Origin: Linnemannia hyalina | Taxonomy: Eukaryota > Mortierellomycota > Mortierellomycetes > Mortierellales > Mortierellaceae | NCBI GenBank assembly: GCA_019671135.1 | Contig: JAHRHY010000003.1 | Span: 620,001-684,000 of the forward strand | Direction of reading: 5' to 3' | DNA length: 64,000 bases | Shown here: positions 22,529 to 34,796 of the stretch, piece by piece | Position numbering within the stretch: the stretch's first letter is position 1 | Layout: each line of letters begins with the position of its first letter | Program-made: the position numbers and the translations under genes | Notes under the pieces: model-generated | What the model was told of the DNA's origin: nothing | The model's input: only the letters and a program-made list of their open reading frames with translations | The model's database searches: none

Positions 22529-23623
22529 AGTGAGACTTTTTTTTGTCTGTTTTGTGATGTAGGGTAGGGTTGAGATGGAGGTGATGGGGCTTGAGTAATC
22601 CGGAGTGTGTCAATCCAGCAGGATCAAGTTTACTACAGGGAAATATGGGACTGTAGTGTGTAGGGTCGGCGTAGAAAAGGAGACAAGGAGACGAGATTGT
22701 GGTTGTGTGGGTGAAGAGAAAAGATGAAAGAAAAGATGAAGAGCACCATCACAAAAAGTAAGAAAAAAGAAAGTCAAAAAAGGCGTGAGTTGGAACGTAT
22801 AGAAGGTTTACATGGCTCTGGCACGGGCAGGAAAGAGGGACGGGAAGTGAGAGACCTGCTTGCTTTTCATGCATTTGTTATCCATTCACAAGCACGAGTG
22901 CATGTCAGGAAAAAAATGAAAAAATGAGCATTCATATCTCTCGCATTCTTAGGATGTTGTGCTCACCCTCACCCTCACTCTCGCTCTTTGCTCTCTTTTC
23001 TTTCCTTCTCTCTCTGTCATTGTGTCTCTCTCTTTCCTTCTCTATATCTGTCTGAACACTTCTTTTCCGTCTTTAGGATAATTTTCTTGCCTTCGCTCAC
23101 TGTCGCCGCTTCAGGAACAAGACACACACACCCACACACCATGTCGATATCGATACACAGGTACTCCTTTGTGTCACCCCAGAAAAAAAGATTCTTTCCT
23201 TTCCTCCCTTCCGAAGGATGGATTGCGCCTACCTAGCAGCACACATCAGAGAACTATGACGACAGCGCCTATTGACGGTTGTAGGATCAAGAAGACCGAA
23301 AGAGGGCATGAAGCGAATGGTTCGTTTTCCTCGACTCGACTCTCATTTGGGCGTAAAACGCGTCTGATCAGAATGAGAAGAACTTTTATAGTTATTAGGT
23401 GGTGATATGTACAATGGCCGTTGGGAGTAGACACGGAAAAGAGAGAGAAATAATGAGCTGAGAGGGGACGCGTAGTTCAAAAGGCATGATAAAGTATAGT
23501 GCGCGAGTGTGGGGAGGCTTGAAAAGTAAATGAAAGGATGAAATGCAGGAGATGGAGTGCAAAGAAAGACAAAGAATAATGCTGGACAGAAACGAGTATA
23601 AAAGAATAAGAAAAAAAAAGGAA
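22529..23623. other. Upstream region of YPD1 / 3' flank of the bZIP gene
   Basis: No gene seen. Holds a CT-rich tract (about 22960-23060) and the 3' region of the bZIP gene. The YPD1 promoter must lie here. Confidence 0.5.
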
Positions 23624-25270
23624 TTAACACTCTATGGAATGGACGGGAATCATATCCTGAAAGTCATGCATGGTCGAAGAAACGGCCGAGGGGTAGCTGT
23701 CGCTCATCCTGCTGCTGGTGCCAAAGCTGCTGTGGACGAATTTCTGGATGACATCACAGCTGCAGTCCCGATGGCAAAGGATTTGGTTCTTGAGGCGACG
23801 GACCTCCTCCTGGAGCTCGTTGAGGGTCTCGTGGAGGGCCTGGTTGCGCGCTGTGATCTCGTCGGCATCGGAGATGGTCTTGAGGGTCTGGAGACGTTTC
23901 TTCTCGCGGCACCTAGATGCGGCCATGCGGTTGCGCTCAAGGAACTTTTGGCGTTTGGCTTCAGGCGACTCGTCCTGGCCATGTGAGCGTTTCCGTGGAC
24001 CTGTCTTGCGGCCGGTGGCTTGGACTGCCTTTTTCGACTTGATAGTCACACCTGATTCGCGATCGATCGGGGACAAGGAGGGAGAAGGCTCGCCGCTCAT
24101 AGTCGAGGCATGCGCTCCGTTATCACCAGCCATCATATCCAACTCGTGCTTGTCATCACCGTCCTCTTCGTCCTCGCGGTCTTCTGGATGGACCTGCGAC
24201 TGGTTCTGGCACTGACTCTGGTTCTGGTAGTGGACCGGCTGTTGACTGTGGTTATCGCGGATCAGGGTGTTATCAACAAAGCGGTTGTCCTTTGGTTGCT
24301 GAGATGCCTGATGGCGGCTCTCGTGTGTATGGTAGGAGTAGGAGTAAGAGTCTGACGACGAAACTGGAGAGAGATCGCGAAGCGATTGTTCGCTGTGGTG
24401 GGGGTTGTATTCATAAGTGTGTGAATTGGTGGCGTGAGGAGGAATGGTCATGGATGGGCGGTATTGGTCCGGGGAAAAGTTGTTTGGAGGAGGTGATGCA
24501 ATTGGGGGAGAGGGAGACGCGCTCGAAGGGGATGAAGGAGACAGGCCAGGCGACATCTGGGGCATGGGCATAGCCATATCGTCCATCATGATGTCGGCCC
24601 AGGGGTGACGCTCAGCGCCACGCTTTTGCTGTATCTTTGCGGCCTCGTGCCGTGTCAGGGCTGATGTTGTGGACGCCGAGTTGGTGCCGTTGTTCGTGTT
24701 GACGACAGAGATGGCGGCGGATGGGGTTTTGAAGAAGGTGTCGAAAGGGTTTAGCTCAGCCTTGGGAGTGCCGGTGTTGAGGAATTTTAGGCTGGCGTCG
24801 AAAGGGTTGTAGTTGTCCAGGCCAAATCCGGGGGTGAAGGCTCCATACTCCAGGAGAAAGCGCGTGGGCGTTGGGTTGGCGTCTAAAAGTTTAATTTTAA
24901 CCAAAAGCAAGGGCGGGCGCGATGATTGTCGATGGACAGTATTGTTTGGTAAGTAAAGTTGTAAACAGCAAGGAATAATACTTTTTTTGAGGGGGTATCA
25001 AGTCATTCTCATCCATGGTAACAAGACGAGGCATGTCCAATCTATACGTGGCATGACCCTTGTCTCTACTCCTTCCGTCAACTTTGCTTGCACAAAGGTT
25101 TCAAAAGGATGCATGTATGCTTCCGAGTAACAAACGAACAACCAATGTCCATCCACGCAAATGAGATCAAGGCGAAGGTAAAGAATGGTAGTGAAGTGAA
25201 AACAACATAGCATTGTGCAGAGATTCAAGCGGATGTACTCACCACGACGGAATTCGGCTTCGAGAGACAT
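23624..25270 (-). CDS. bZIP transcription factor, ATF/CREB (Atf1/Sko1) type
   Basis: Predicted 428-aa nuclear factor. Exons (minus): 25270-25243 and 24882-23624, intron 360 nt, phase 1. The basic region, residues 318-338, carries NRMAASRCR (the N-x7-R pattern) and is followed by a leucine zipper with heptad spacing to about 381. The HRDCSCDVIQKFV motif after the zipper recurs in fungal ATF-type proteins. N-terminally, EYGAFTPGFGLDNYNPFDAS resembles a fungal activation segment; residues 110-290 are Ser/Pro-, Gln- and His-rich. About ten SP/TP sites suggest regulation by a stress MAPK, as for Atf1 by Sty1/Hog1. DNA target expected to be TGACGTCA-like. The gene lies beside YPD1. A 405-nt leader contains a TATATAAA-like element at 25676-25684. 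Confidence 0.9.
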
Positions 25271-25675
25271 GTTTCCAGTTGAGTGGTGCGAAGGAATAAA
25301 AGAAGGGTAAAGGGGAGTGTTTGCTGAGGGCCGTCAAGGTGGGTGAAGAAGAGCAGAGTCGAAGAGAGAAAGTACGAGATGAGGAGCCGACACGAAGAAA
25401 GAGGACGGTATGTGTGAAAGAATTTGGAGTTGAGAGAAAAATGTTTTACAACTACGTGTGTGTTACTGGGAAGGTTGAGGGGTGAGAATTATAAGCGTTG
25501 AAGGCGAGCGAAAGAAGTTGAAAGTGAAAGTGAGTATAAGAACAAGAGAGAAAGAAGAAGAGAAAGAGGAAAAAGTGGAGCTCGAGAGTGGAATTAAATA
25601 TTGTGCGAGTGCGCGAGAGTGTGTCTGCGAGAGAGAGTGAAAAGAGAACAAGAGAAACAGAACGAGCAGCGTCAC

Positions 25676-25684
25676 TTTATATAT
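25676..25684 (-). promoter_or_regulatory. TATA-like element of the bZIP gene
   Basis: ATATATAAA on the minus strand about 405 nt before the start codon, followed by a purine-rich (plus-strand) leader, that is, CT-rich on the coding strand. Confidence 0.4.
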
Positions 25685-28600
25685 CCCCATGGGTGAAGGG
25701 TCCATGTAATATCATATCCAACCAGCGTAATAATAACGATTGAATTGGACAGAATTAAACCGCCTTTTTTTATTCAATCGCCATTCATTCATTCATTGAA
25801 GCTTCTCACCCTTTCTTTTTGGTTTGTGTTTGTGTTCTCTTCAATTTAATTCAATCCCACTCATTTTTTTCTTCTTTTCTTCTTTCTTACACACAAACAA
25901 TTCCCTTCTTGCGCTCATCGCCATCCTTATTCAATTTCATTCAATTACCTCAAATCGGGAGAAACCGAAGCGTCATCTGTCTGCCATTTCGCACTTTTTA
26001 CACTAACCACCAACATTTCGCGCACCCACACAAAACATCGCCTGCTTTATTTTTATTTTTCTCGTGCCTCGTACCCGCGATCATATCCATGTCAATGTCA
26101 CTTTTCTAGTTTCTACATACACACTCACTTAACCAATGGGACATATCAACAGCCAGCGCCCGTCATACCAAACACGTCTATGGTACCCCCTCAACGCGTT
26201 TGACTTGTGAGGGCGTGGTATGTTTGAAGCAACCAGCACCATCTTTCAGAAAAATGGGCATGAGAGCTACAAAACATGAACGCCAACGACAACGCGAACA
26301 GGCAAGGAAAAGAGAACAAATAAACCAACTAAATCAACAAAGATGCTCGTCAACGGTAGTATCCGCATCATGTGATGTCTGTTGTATGCTTAACCAACTG
26401 TTGGACGCACAAGAAACACAAAAATGGGAGATAGAGAGCTGTTCCTAATCATCGTCATGTCGGATATAGGTACCCATCCCATCCCACCCCTTCTCCTTTC
26501 CTTCGAGGACACTGTCTTGTCTGAGAAACAGAAGAGAAAAAGGCAAGAGAAGGGTGACCGGGCAAATGGGCTGGTACAAGAAGGAAAATAATTACGGTGA
26601 CAGGAGGAAGAACAAAAGAGCAACCGAAGAAATAATAAGCGGAAGAAAAAAAAAACTGGGTGTGAAATGAAACTACCAGCAATCGCAGATGGTCAGGGCA
26701 ACAATGGACAACGGGGCATTCTTTCTCTCTCTCTTTCCTCTTATTCCTGTTCTGTTTTCAAAGTAGACATGGCTCCTCTTTGTGATCAACTGGCTGTTAC
26801 ATGTTCTGGGTTAATTATACATTTTGTCCTTTACAACATTCAATGCGTGAATGTATGTTCAGCTGTCAAAAAAAAACAAAAAAAAAAGTTGTTTCAACTT
26901 TCAACTATGGCCGGCCAAAAAAAAAAAGCATTTTGAAAACCAGGTTCCTCCACCACGCAGGAAATTATTGTTCCCTTGTTCTGCGAGATAAAGAAAAATG
27001 AGACCTCGCGGTTTGTCTGGAAGAGAACATTCCTCTGTTTTTCTTCCTCCTATTGATCGTCGCCGTTATTCTTGTCGTGGCACCGTGTTTCTTTTCATAC
27101 TGGCGCCTCTGAAGCCATCATCTTTTGACTCCATCAAACATGTAGGTTCAATGACCAAACCCACTCCTATGAGTTGCTAGAAAGAATCAAAAAACGAGCG
27201 TTGGGACAATGAGGATATGTTTACCGACAAAAAGCCTGTACCAACCAACCCGCCCCGTGCAACACAGCGGAGACAAAAATATGCCTTACCAAACTCTTCT
27301 CGTACTTTATCCACGCACCTCCCATTCGACTCCTGGATTCTAATCCTCTTTCACCTTTCCTTCCTCCTTCCTACCGCCGCCCCTAGCGAACCTCCGCATG
27401 CGCGTTTTGTTCTCTTGGAAAGAGTCATTCGGGTTTGATCAGGGGCGTCTGTGTGGCCTCACAGATGGCGGTAGTGGAAAGACAACGGCGGAACAGAGAC
27501 AAGGACAAAAAAAACAAGTTGTGTGCGTATATTCGATGCCGCTATGCTAGCACAACTGATAACGAGGTTCAGTATAGGATAGACATTGGATGATGGTTTT
27601 AAAAGGGCACGCGTGTGTTGGATATTTGTGTGCAAGATGAGTTTTTACTCTGAAAAATGTAAAACTCCGCACGTTTGTTCACTAGCTTGTTTCTTACAAC
27701 TCCTGTCTACCTTGTAGTCAAGGGTCCTCATAACGTAAGGCGAGTTATTTCAATGCTGCACCGCCACCCCTCAAAAGACGCATCGAGATACAAAGCGCGT
27801 AATTTTGATGAAAAAAATGGGTTGGCATATTCTTCGGCGCTCCTACAGATCAGTGCTGAATCGCGGAAATGTATAAACAGATAAGGTACTCTCATGGCAA
27901 GAAAAGTGTACAGCATTGAAGAAAGGGGGAGGAGGAATCGGCGGGAAATTGGAAGGGGAATGGGGTAAGTTGACAGAGTGCGGATTATAGTGAGATAGAA
28001 ATGGAGTACCTCCCTTTCTTTCCTCTACAAATGTTGCATCTTTACGACCACCATCTCCTATTTCATTGGGGAAACACAAGGCAAGTGATCCTTATTTTTT
28101 TTTCTTCAGTGGCGACGAACAGGGAGTGCTTTCGCACGCAGATTGGTGTATGCAGTTGTAAAGAAAAAAGATTGCAAGCCTGCCCCTTATTTGTTCAAAA
28201 AAAACAAGAGCGTAGAACCCGAGTGAAAAAATAATAATAATAACGCATCGAAGTAAAAAGGAATGATACTCAAAAAGGAAGGTAGCGATTGGATTAAAGG
28301 TTGTCATTATCGCAAAGAAAACACCAATGAGAAGAGGTAGCGATGGTGATGGCGATGATGGTAACGATGATGGTGGTGGGTAGTTTTTGAGCGAAAATAG
28401 AGAGTAAGGAGGGACACGAGTAAAACGATGACCGTTTTTCTTTCATGCAAAAGACTGACTTATTTTGATGTGCGTTATTGCAACCTTGTTGTTGACGTTG
28501 CTGAGTGTTGCGGGCGGAAAAACCGGTTATTGCCGGATTTTCCACTTTGTTGGTGGACAAGTCTCTTCCAGCGCGTTTTGTTAATAACTTCACAGTACAC

Positions 28601-29488
28601 AGCGAGGTGAAAAAGGCAGACATTGTTTGATTGGATTGAAAGGAAGAACTCTCTTTATCTGCTTTTCTCTCCCCTTTTCCCTTAACATCCCCAGATCGCT
28701 AGACCTCTGTCCTTTGCTACTCCTATTGTAACAACATAGGATTGTTCAATCCTCCTTACTATCCTCCCACTTTGCAGGACGACTTTGTCACCCCCTTTCG
28801 TTTTCCTTCTTTTTTCATGTCTCGTTTTTTGTTGGTGTGTGTCTTCCTTTAGGTGAAAATGAGGTGTCGTCCGTCTCCATTTTTCCTTTTTTGCGCCCTT
28901 GAAAATCTGCTTTGAGCATTCTGCTGTAAATTTTGTTGTTTGCGTGCGAGTGTCTCCATTCCTTGTTCATGGTACATATCGCTGTTTGCCCTTTTGTTAC
29001 GACTTTTTTGTAACTTGCCTTCTTCATCAAAAGCTGCTCCTTCCCCTCATCCTCATTTTTTGTTTCCTGTTCTTCGGCCATGAAGGGAAAGCCGAACAAC
29101 GAGCTTGGGTAAACTGTTTTCATCTAGCTTTTCAGACAAAGTAGCTTTAAAGTGCAGTGAAAATGAACGCATTACTAGCTAGCGAAGCGCATATGCGCCT
29201 TTTTTTTCTTAATTATCAATTAGGTCTACGTGGGGTGTATGTGTGTGTGGGGGTGGAGGTTCAAGTTTGTCAATCATGAAGTCATGAACGTTATGGCATA
29301 GGCGATACTAAAACCCCAGTCTGCCAGGGCTGAGAGCATAAATCCCTCAATATTTCTTTTGACTTTTTGTTACATTGAGAAAGTGGGATAGAATAACAAG
29401 CGATGTTTCCAAATCCTCACCCGGGCCAACACACGATGATTGGGTTTATGGATACCCTCGAAAAAAAAGCTTTTCGACGTTCAGAGGC

Positions 29489-29515
29489 CAACATGCTCAA
29501 CATGCTCAACATGCT
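29489..29515. repeat. 9-bp tandem repeat (CAACATGCT)x3
   Basis: Three tandem copies of CAACATGCT, the third followed by A. No coding context. Confidence 0.8.
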
Positions 29516-31109
29516 ACTGAAAAGAGAGTGAAGGGATATTTTTTTATATTCGCTCAATTAGGCAAACAACCAACAAAGCATAAAACACAAACAGCATAAA
29601 CAACGTGATGTCATTCATGGGACGAGAGAAGAGGGGAAGGCCGGCGACATCTGATAGACAAACGTAAGAAGTAAATGACTACATGCACTGTACTATTTGC
29701 ATGAGAACCTTGTTAGACGATGAGGGGCCTCGTCTCAGTCTAGTCTATCCCCATCCTCGTCCCCTGACATCATTGCCCGTTTTCCCGAACAACAAGCCAG
29801 ATGGTGCCACAAATTACGCTATAGCGCACTTTCAAGGTTCATTCGTCAACAACATACAGAACAGATTACAGTTGAGCATAGAACAACACATGCAAACCTT
29901 CCCTTTGCAAACACAAACACGACATCGAAACATGAACATACCCAGAAAAAACAATGCAGGACAACAAAGCTAATGCCATCCCCATTACGACACCTTCAAA
30001 ACAAAAATGACAGCGATTGCCCCATCTTTTCTTTCGTTGTACCCTGCACCTTAAGCTTCTTCCCACCGACCTGATCGATGTGTCCTTAACCATTGGTATC
30101 TCAGATCCGGACTTTCCATTGGGTCATTCCCTAATTCCCCGATTTCTTTGTACGTCTATCATCGTATCTGCTTTTGTTGTTTCAAGAGACGAGAGAGTGA
30201 CGAAATTGAATACGTAAAAGGGTGAGAAAAAATAGGAATGAGGGCCTGACGAACGCCGATGCCCGATGATGCTCTCTACCCTGACCGATGAGTGTCAACA
30301 ATAACCTTATCTCCCTCATTCACTCTTCATTATTGAAACTGTTGTTTCCACTCATTCATTCAAGCCCTTTTATTGTTGTGATAAGGGAAGCGACGAGAAA
30401 TGACGTCTGGGTGCTGCACGATTACGCTTACCTACTCATGCCCCTACACTTCTTTTCTTCACTCTTTGGTGTTACTAGAGAAAGACTAACGCGGTTTTCT
30501 GTAATTATTGAACGACTTTATTTTGAGTGGTGCTGTCAAGTCCGTACTTTGGGGTCTATCCTTCACTTTAGCGTGCGTTTTTTTTATGAACAATGTGTTA
30601 CCGTTCTCTATGATCGTGATTCTGTTATTATCGTTCGTAGTTTTTTCACGCCGTTTTTCACTATCTTGTCATGGCTTCTACCAACATTCATTCTCGAATT
30701 TGGGGATGGTATGTCCGTCGAGGATGGCCTAGGAGGACAAGTGAAAAGAATTGAGTTTTGACTGCATCCTTCTTTTCTTCCTTCCTTCCTTACCTCCCTT
30801 CTCCTTCTCCCTTCCTTCTAATCTCCTGCGGGCTACCTGCCTGTGTGTGAGCTTCAGCTGTGAGAAAATCAGTCCGCTTTCCCGTACACCATTGTCCAAT
30901 CTCCATCCAAATTAAGCCTGTCTAGGCGCAACGTTGTGGTCTGACGAAAAGCAAAAAGCAGTTTCAACAAGTCGAACAATCAAGTTTGCTAAGAAAGAGT
31001 GGGGAGGAGAAAAAAAAGGAAGGAAACAAGCGGAGTGGGATAAGAGGGAGAGAAACTTTTTTTATTTTTTTTATTTTTTTTTTTATTTTATTCTTTTTCC
31101 ATTCTCTTA

Positions 31110-31142
31110 TGCAGTACATGCAGTACCTGCAATACCTGCAAG
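31110..31142. repeat. 9-bp tandem repeat (TGCAGTACC)x3.6
   Basis: TGCAGTACA, TGCAGTACC, TGCAATACC, then TGCAAG: near-perfect 9-bp units in noncoding DNA flanked by T-runs. Confidence 0.75.
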
Positions 31143-32653
31143 CCCCTTCTTCTCCAACGAGACCTCAACCCAGACTCTCTTTCTTTCTTACTTTTTTTTT
31201 TTTTTTTTTTTTTTTACCTAGCCGCTCTAACAATAGCAAGGAATCAACTCTCCTTCCCTGCACCCCTTTGGAGGATCCAAAAAAGCAACCACATACCTGC
31301 TGTTGCTATTGAATACTGTCTTTCTTTCCCCTTTCCCCTTCTCCCGCCCCCCTTGTTCTTTGGACATTCAGAGCCCGCAGAAAGTCAGGACCATCGCAGA
31401 AAGACAAAAATATCGTTTACAGTAACAGTAAAACATTCGGAGGGTGGGGTCACCAGAAAGAAAAAAAATGTTAATATTTTTGTACCCGATCCTCTCGCTT
31501 CTTTCGTTCAGTTCCCCCCCCTACCCCTTTCAAGTTTCTTCAACATCCTTCGGCGGCTGATTCTCGCTGTCACCCAGTTTTAATAAGCCAGCTTTCTCTC
31601 CCCTTGCCAACAGTGAGTCGGAGGAATTGCAAAAAAATACGTTCAAAAGGGGGGGGAAACGGACACAGAAGCTAAAGGCTGGAAAAGCAAGGTTTCTTGG
31701 CCTCCTTGCTTAGCGGGACGGGGGGCAATGGGTGTCCATTAGATTGGGGTTAAAGGTTGCCCTTTTGCTGCGAAACCCTACTCCTTTCCTTCATTCTTCC
31801 AACCCAAAACCAAGACCTATTAGCGAACGCCCAAAAAAAAAAAAAAAAAAAAGGAAGTGGAAACGCGGAAAATCCACGAACGGTGAAAGAAAGAAAAAAA
31901 GGAGAGAGGGGATGTTAAAGTTATTTTGAAAACCCTTCCACCATCGTCTCCATCCTCTCTTTTAGTGATGGAGAAGCGAGTGAGTAAGACGGGAAACAGA
32001 CCATACCAACTCCACTCTGCCAATGAGCATAAAAAATGGAGACACCTCATTTCAATGCACGCGGAGGTAGAGACATTGTAAACGGCCTAGCAGTTGGAAT
32101 TAGCCAACCACAGATGAACGAGAGATGAACGGTTCCTGGTTTAAAAAAATATGCAAAACCCACAAGGTGATAAAGTATTGCTATGCGCTCCACCCACTCC
32201 GAGAAGTAATCTATGGCGTAACAACCTGAACTTCCTCCTCCCAAGTGTCCAACCGCAAACTTGGTTTTATCTACTCGAACTCACATGTCCACAAAAAAAG
32301 GATGATGGCCAAAGCGGAGTTTTATCTCTTCAACCGCTTTTACTGCTAGTTGGATGCATGACATGGGCCAACTAGTATAAACGTTCAAATTCTTGGTCCG
32401 CTTTTTCATGCAAGCTGCATGCGCTTGCCCACTGGAAGAAAAGTCAATTAACCCGTGAATATGCGTATGCTTCAATTTTTGCATTTTTTTTTACTGTACA
32501 TGTACATTTGGTGGAGAAGGGAAAGTGAAATGAAAACGGTGATTGTTACAGAGAGTGAGAATGGTTGTGTTGGTATCGAAGGGCAGGAAGAGGAAGAGTC
32601 TGATCCTGGTATTGTGGGGCGCCGATGAAGAGCTAGGTTCAGATCACAGAGTA

Positions 32654-34755
32654 TCATTCGTCGACGCTGGTCGGTCGGGAACTACCTCCACTCCCATTAT
32701 GGCCACCATCGCCACTATTGCTGCCGGTACTCCCTCGCTGGATGGTACTCGTGGTCGAAATCTGGCTGTACATTGATCCCGCCCCGCCTCCCGCCATGCC
32801 AGGACCGGCTGTCAATCCTGGCCAGCTGTGGGTTGATCCGCTCGCACTCGTCCTCGACGCTGTTCCTGATGACGAATTCTTGTTCTTGGAGGGCTCACGA
32901 ATCGTACTCAACTCGTCCACCATCCTCTCGGGCACCCAGGGTCGGGTTAAAAGGTAGTGGAGAATCAATTGCTGCGTTGGGCGGATTCCATTGCCCGACA
33001 CATCATCCTCTTCTTCGTCGTACGAGGACTGATGCGTAATGTTGCCACCAATCTGTCGGTCGACCGATGATGTCCTGTATTTGGCCGTCCGGTGAAGCGC
33101 CGACGAGAGCGAGGGCGCACGGAAGTGGTGGTGGCTTTTGGTGGCAGCCTTGATGTAGGGCCGGGGTGGCTGCGACGAATACTTGGGTCCAGATTGGTAG
33201 GCCGTCAGAGTCATCAGGAGGTCCTGTATCCGCACATCATCCTCGGGTGCAAACTGGATGCTGGCCATAGGTGAGCTTGAGGCAGGCTTGACACGTAGAC
33301 TAGACGTTGCAGGAATTTGGTCCGAGATGGGTGGCGTCGCGCTGTTGGTCTTCTTGACGGCTGCCAATAAATATGTAATGTCCATGATAAACGTGCCCAA
33401 AAACGGCACCATCGGTCTCCGTGCTGCCTCCTTGGCTCTGAATCCGAGATGCGATAGACTGTTGCCGACGCCGTTCAAGCTGAGCATGTCGTGTTTCCCA
33501 GACGGTGGTGCTGAGGCTGAACCGGAATTAACTGGCGATACAATCGATGGTGAAGTCATGGTTCCTGCATGAAGACTGGACATCATCTCGCGGTATTTCC
33601 CGTAATTCCTGGTTTCGCTCATCAGCTCCGAGAGTGTCTCCAGCTTGTGCATACTCTTCCTCGGCACAAAGCCCCATGTCCGCTTCAGTCGCTTGACTGG
33701 TGGCGTACCCAGAGCAGAAAGAACAGCCTTCAGGGTCTGGAAGTTCTCCAACTCGTGCAACTTCACGGCCACCTTGACCCAGTAGTGCATGCACTGCGCT
33801 CGTCCGGATGCCTCGGGAGGAAACAAGACCGAGTACTCAATCATGCGCGTCAAGTAGTTGAAAAAGTCGGTCGACGCAGTGATAGTCCGGTGGGGTGTTT
33901 TGGGCGAGTGGGTCAATAGGGCGGCGGGTGGAATCTCCAGGAAGATGGCGGATTCAACCAACGTGAGCTGGTAAGCTACAAGATATGCCGGGAATTCGAG
34001 AATGGACGTGATACTGGCTGACCGATAAAGGAGCTCCCGGACTTTGGTGATGGTGGCCATGACATTGGCGATCATGGAGGTATACTTGTTAAGGTTCTCC
34101 TGGAGAGTCTGAAGGTCGACCTCGTCCTCGGACGAGTCGCGTTTCGACTTGGTGCCATTGTCATTGCCCTGGATTTGCAGTGGCCTCTCCTGAAGTTTCT
34201 GGCGAGTCTCGGCGAGCTTGGTGGAGCAAGTCTTTTCCTTTTCGACGAGGGTACGATGGGTTGTCCTGAGAGGTGTTACTGGGATCAAGGGGATATGGTC
34301 ACTGGGTCCGTAAGTCTTTTGCGCCAACTGGTCCTCGTTGTCGCCGTTGATTCGCTCTGCCTCGACCAAGTTGGTAGGGTCGACACTGCCGTCGGGAATG
34401 ACGGTGATAAAGGCGCTGCTCTGGCTGCTGTGAGCTGCATACTGAGGCAGGGTATATGGGCGAGATCGGCCTGCTGAGGAGATGCTGGAGGATATGCTGG
34501 AGGGTGATAGTGTTGGTGAGGTTGGGACAGAGAGTGGTGTTCCCGGACGCCTTGTCGGAGCTGGAATGGCTATGCTAGGTGAGGATGCCCTCCTATTGAG
34601 AGGTGGCGAGAACACATGACCTAGATGTGCAGTTGGCACACGCACAGAGAGCAGGCTGTGTTAAATTTTGGAACTTTGTGCATGGTCCGACCATCGTCAC
34701 GCTGTGAACAGAAACAGGTCATCCGTTTTGAGCCACGCCGATCTTACCTTCTAGG

Positions 34756-34796
<41 letters not shown>

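Larger units (their letters stand above)
25271..32653. other. 7.4-kb region without a recognisable gene
   Basis: The largest empty stretch in the window, between the start of the bZIP gene and the end of the RasGEF gene. ORFs are all short (109 codons at most), low-complexity or without family motifs. It contains long poly-T (about 31061-31084 and 31190-31215), poly-A (31831-31852), two 9-bp tandem repeats (29489-29515 and 31110-31142) and GC-poor spacers. No tRNA-like B box noted. A long noncoding RNA or regulatory region is possible but not shown. Confidence 0.6.

Noticed and set aside
23543..24573. Plus-strand ORFs opposite the bZIP gene
   Set aside because: Shadows of the minus-strand exon, without motifs.
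26200..32500. Many ORFs of 60-110 codons in the empty 7-kb stretch
   Set aside because: Low-complexity or random; none keeps coding features or shows a family motif.
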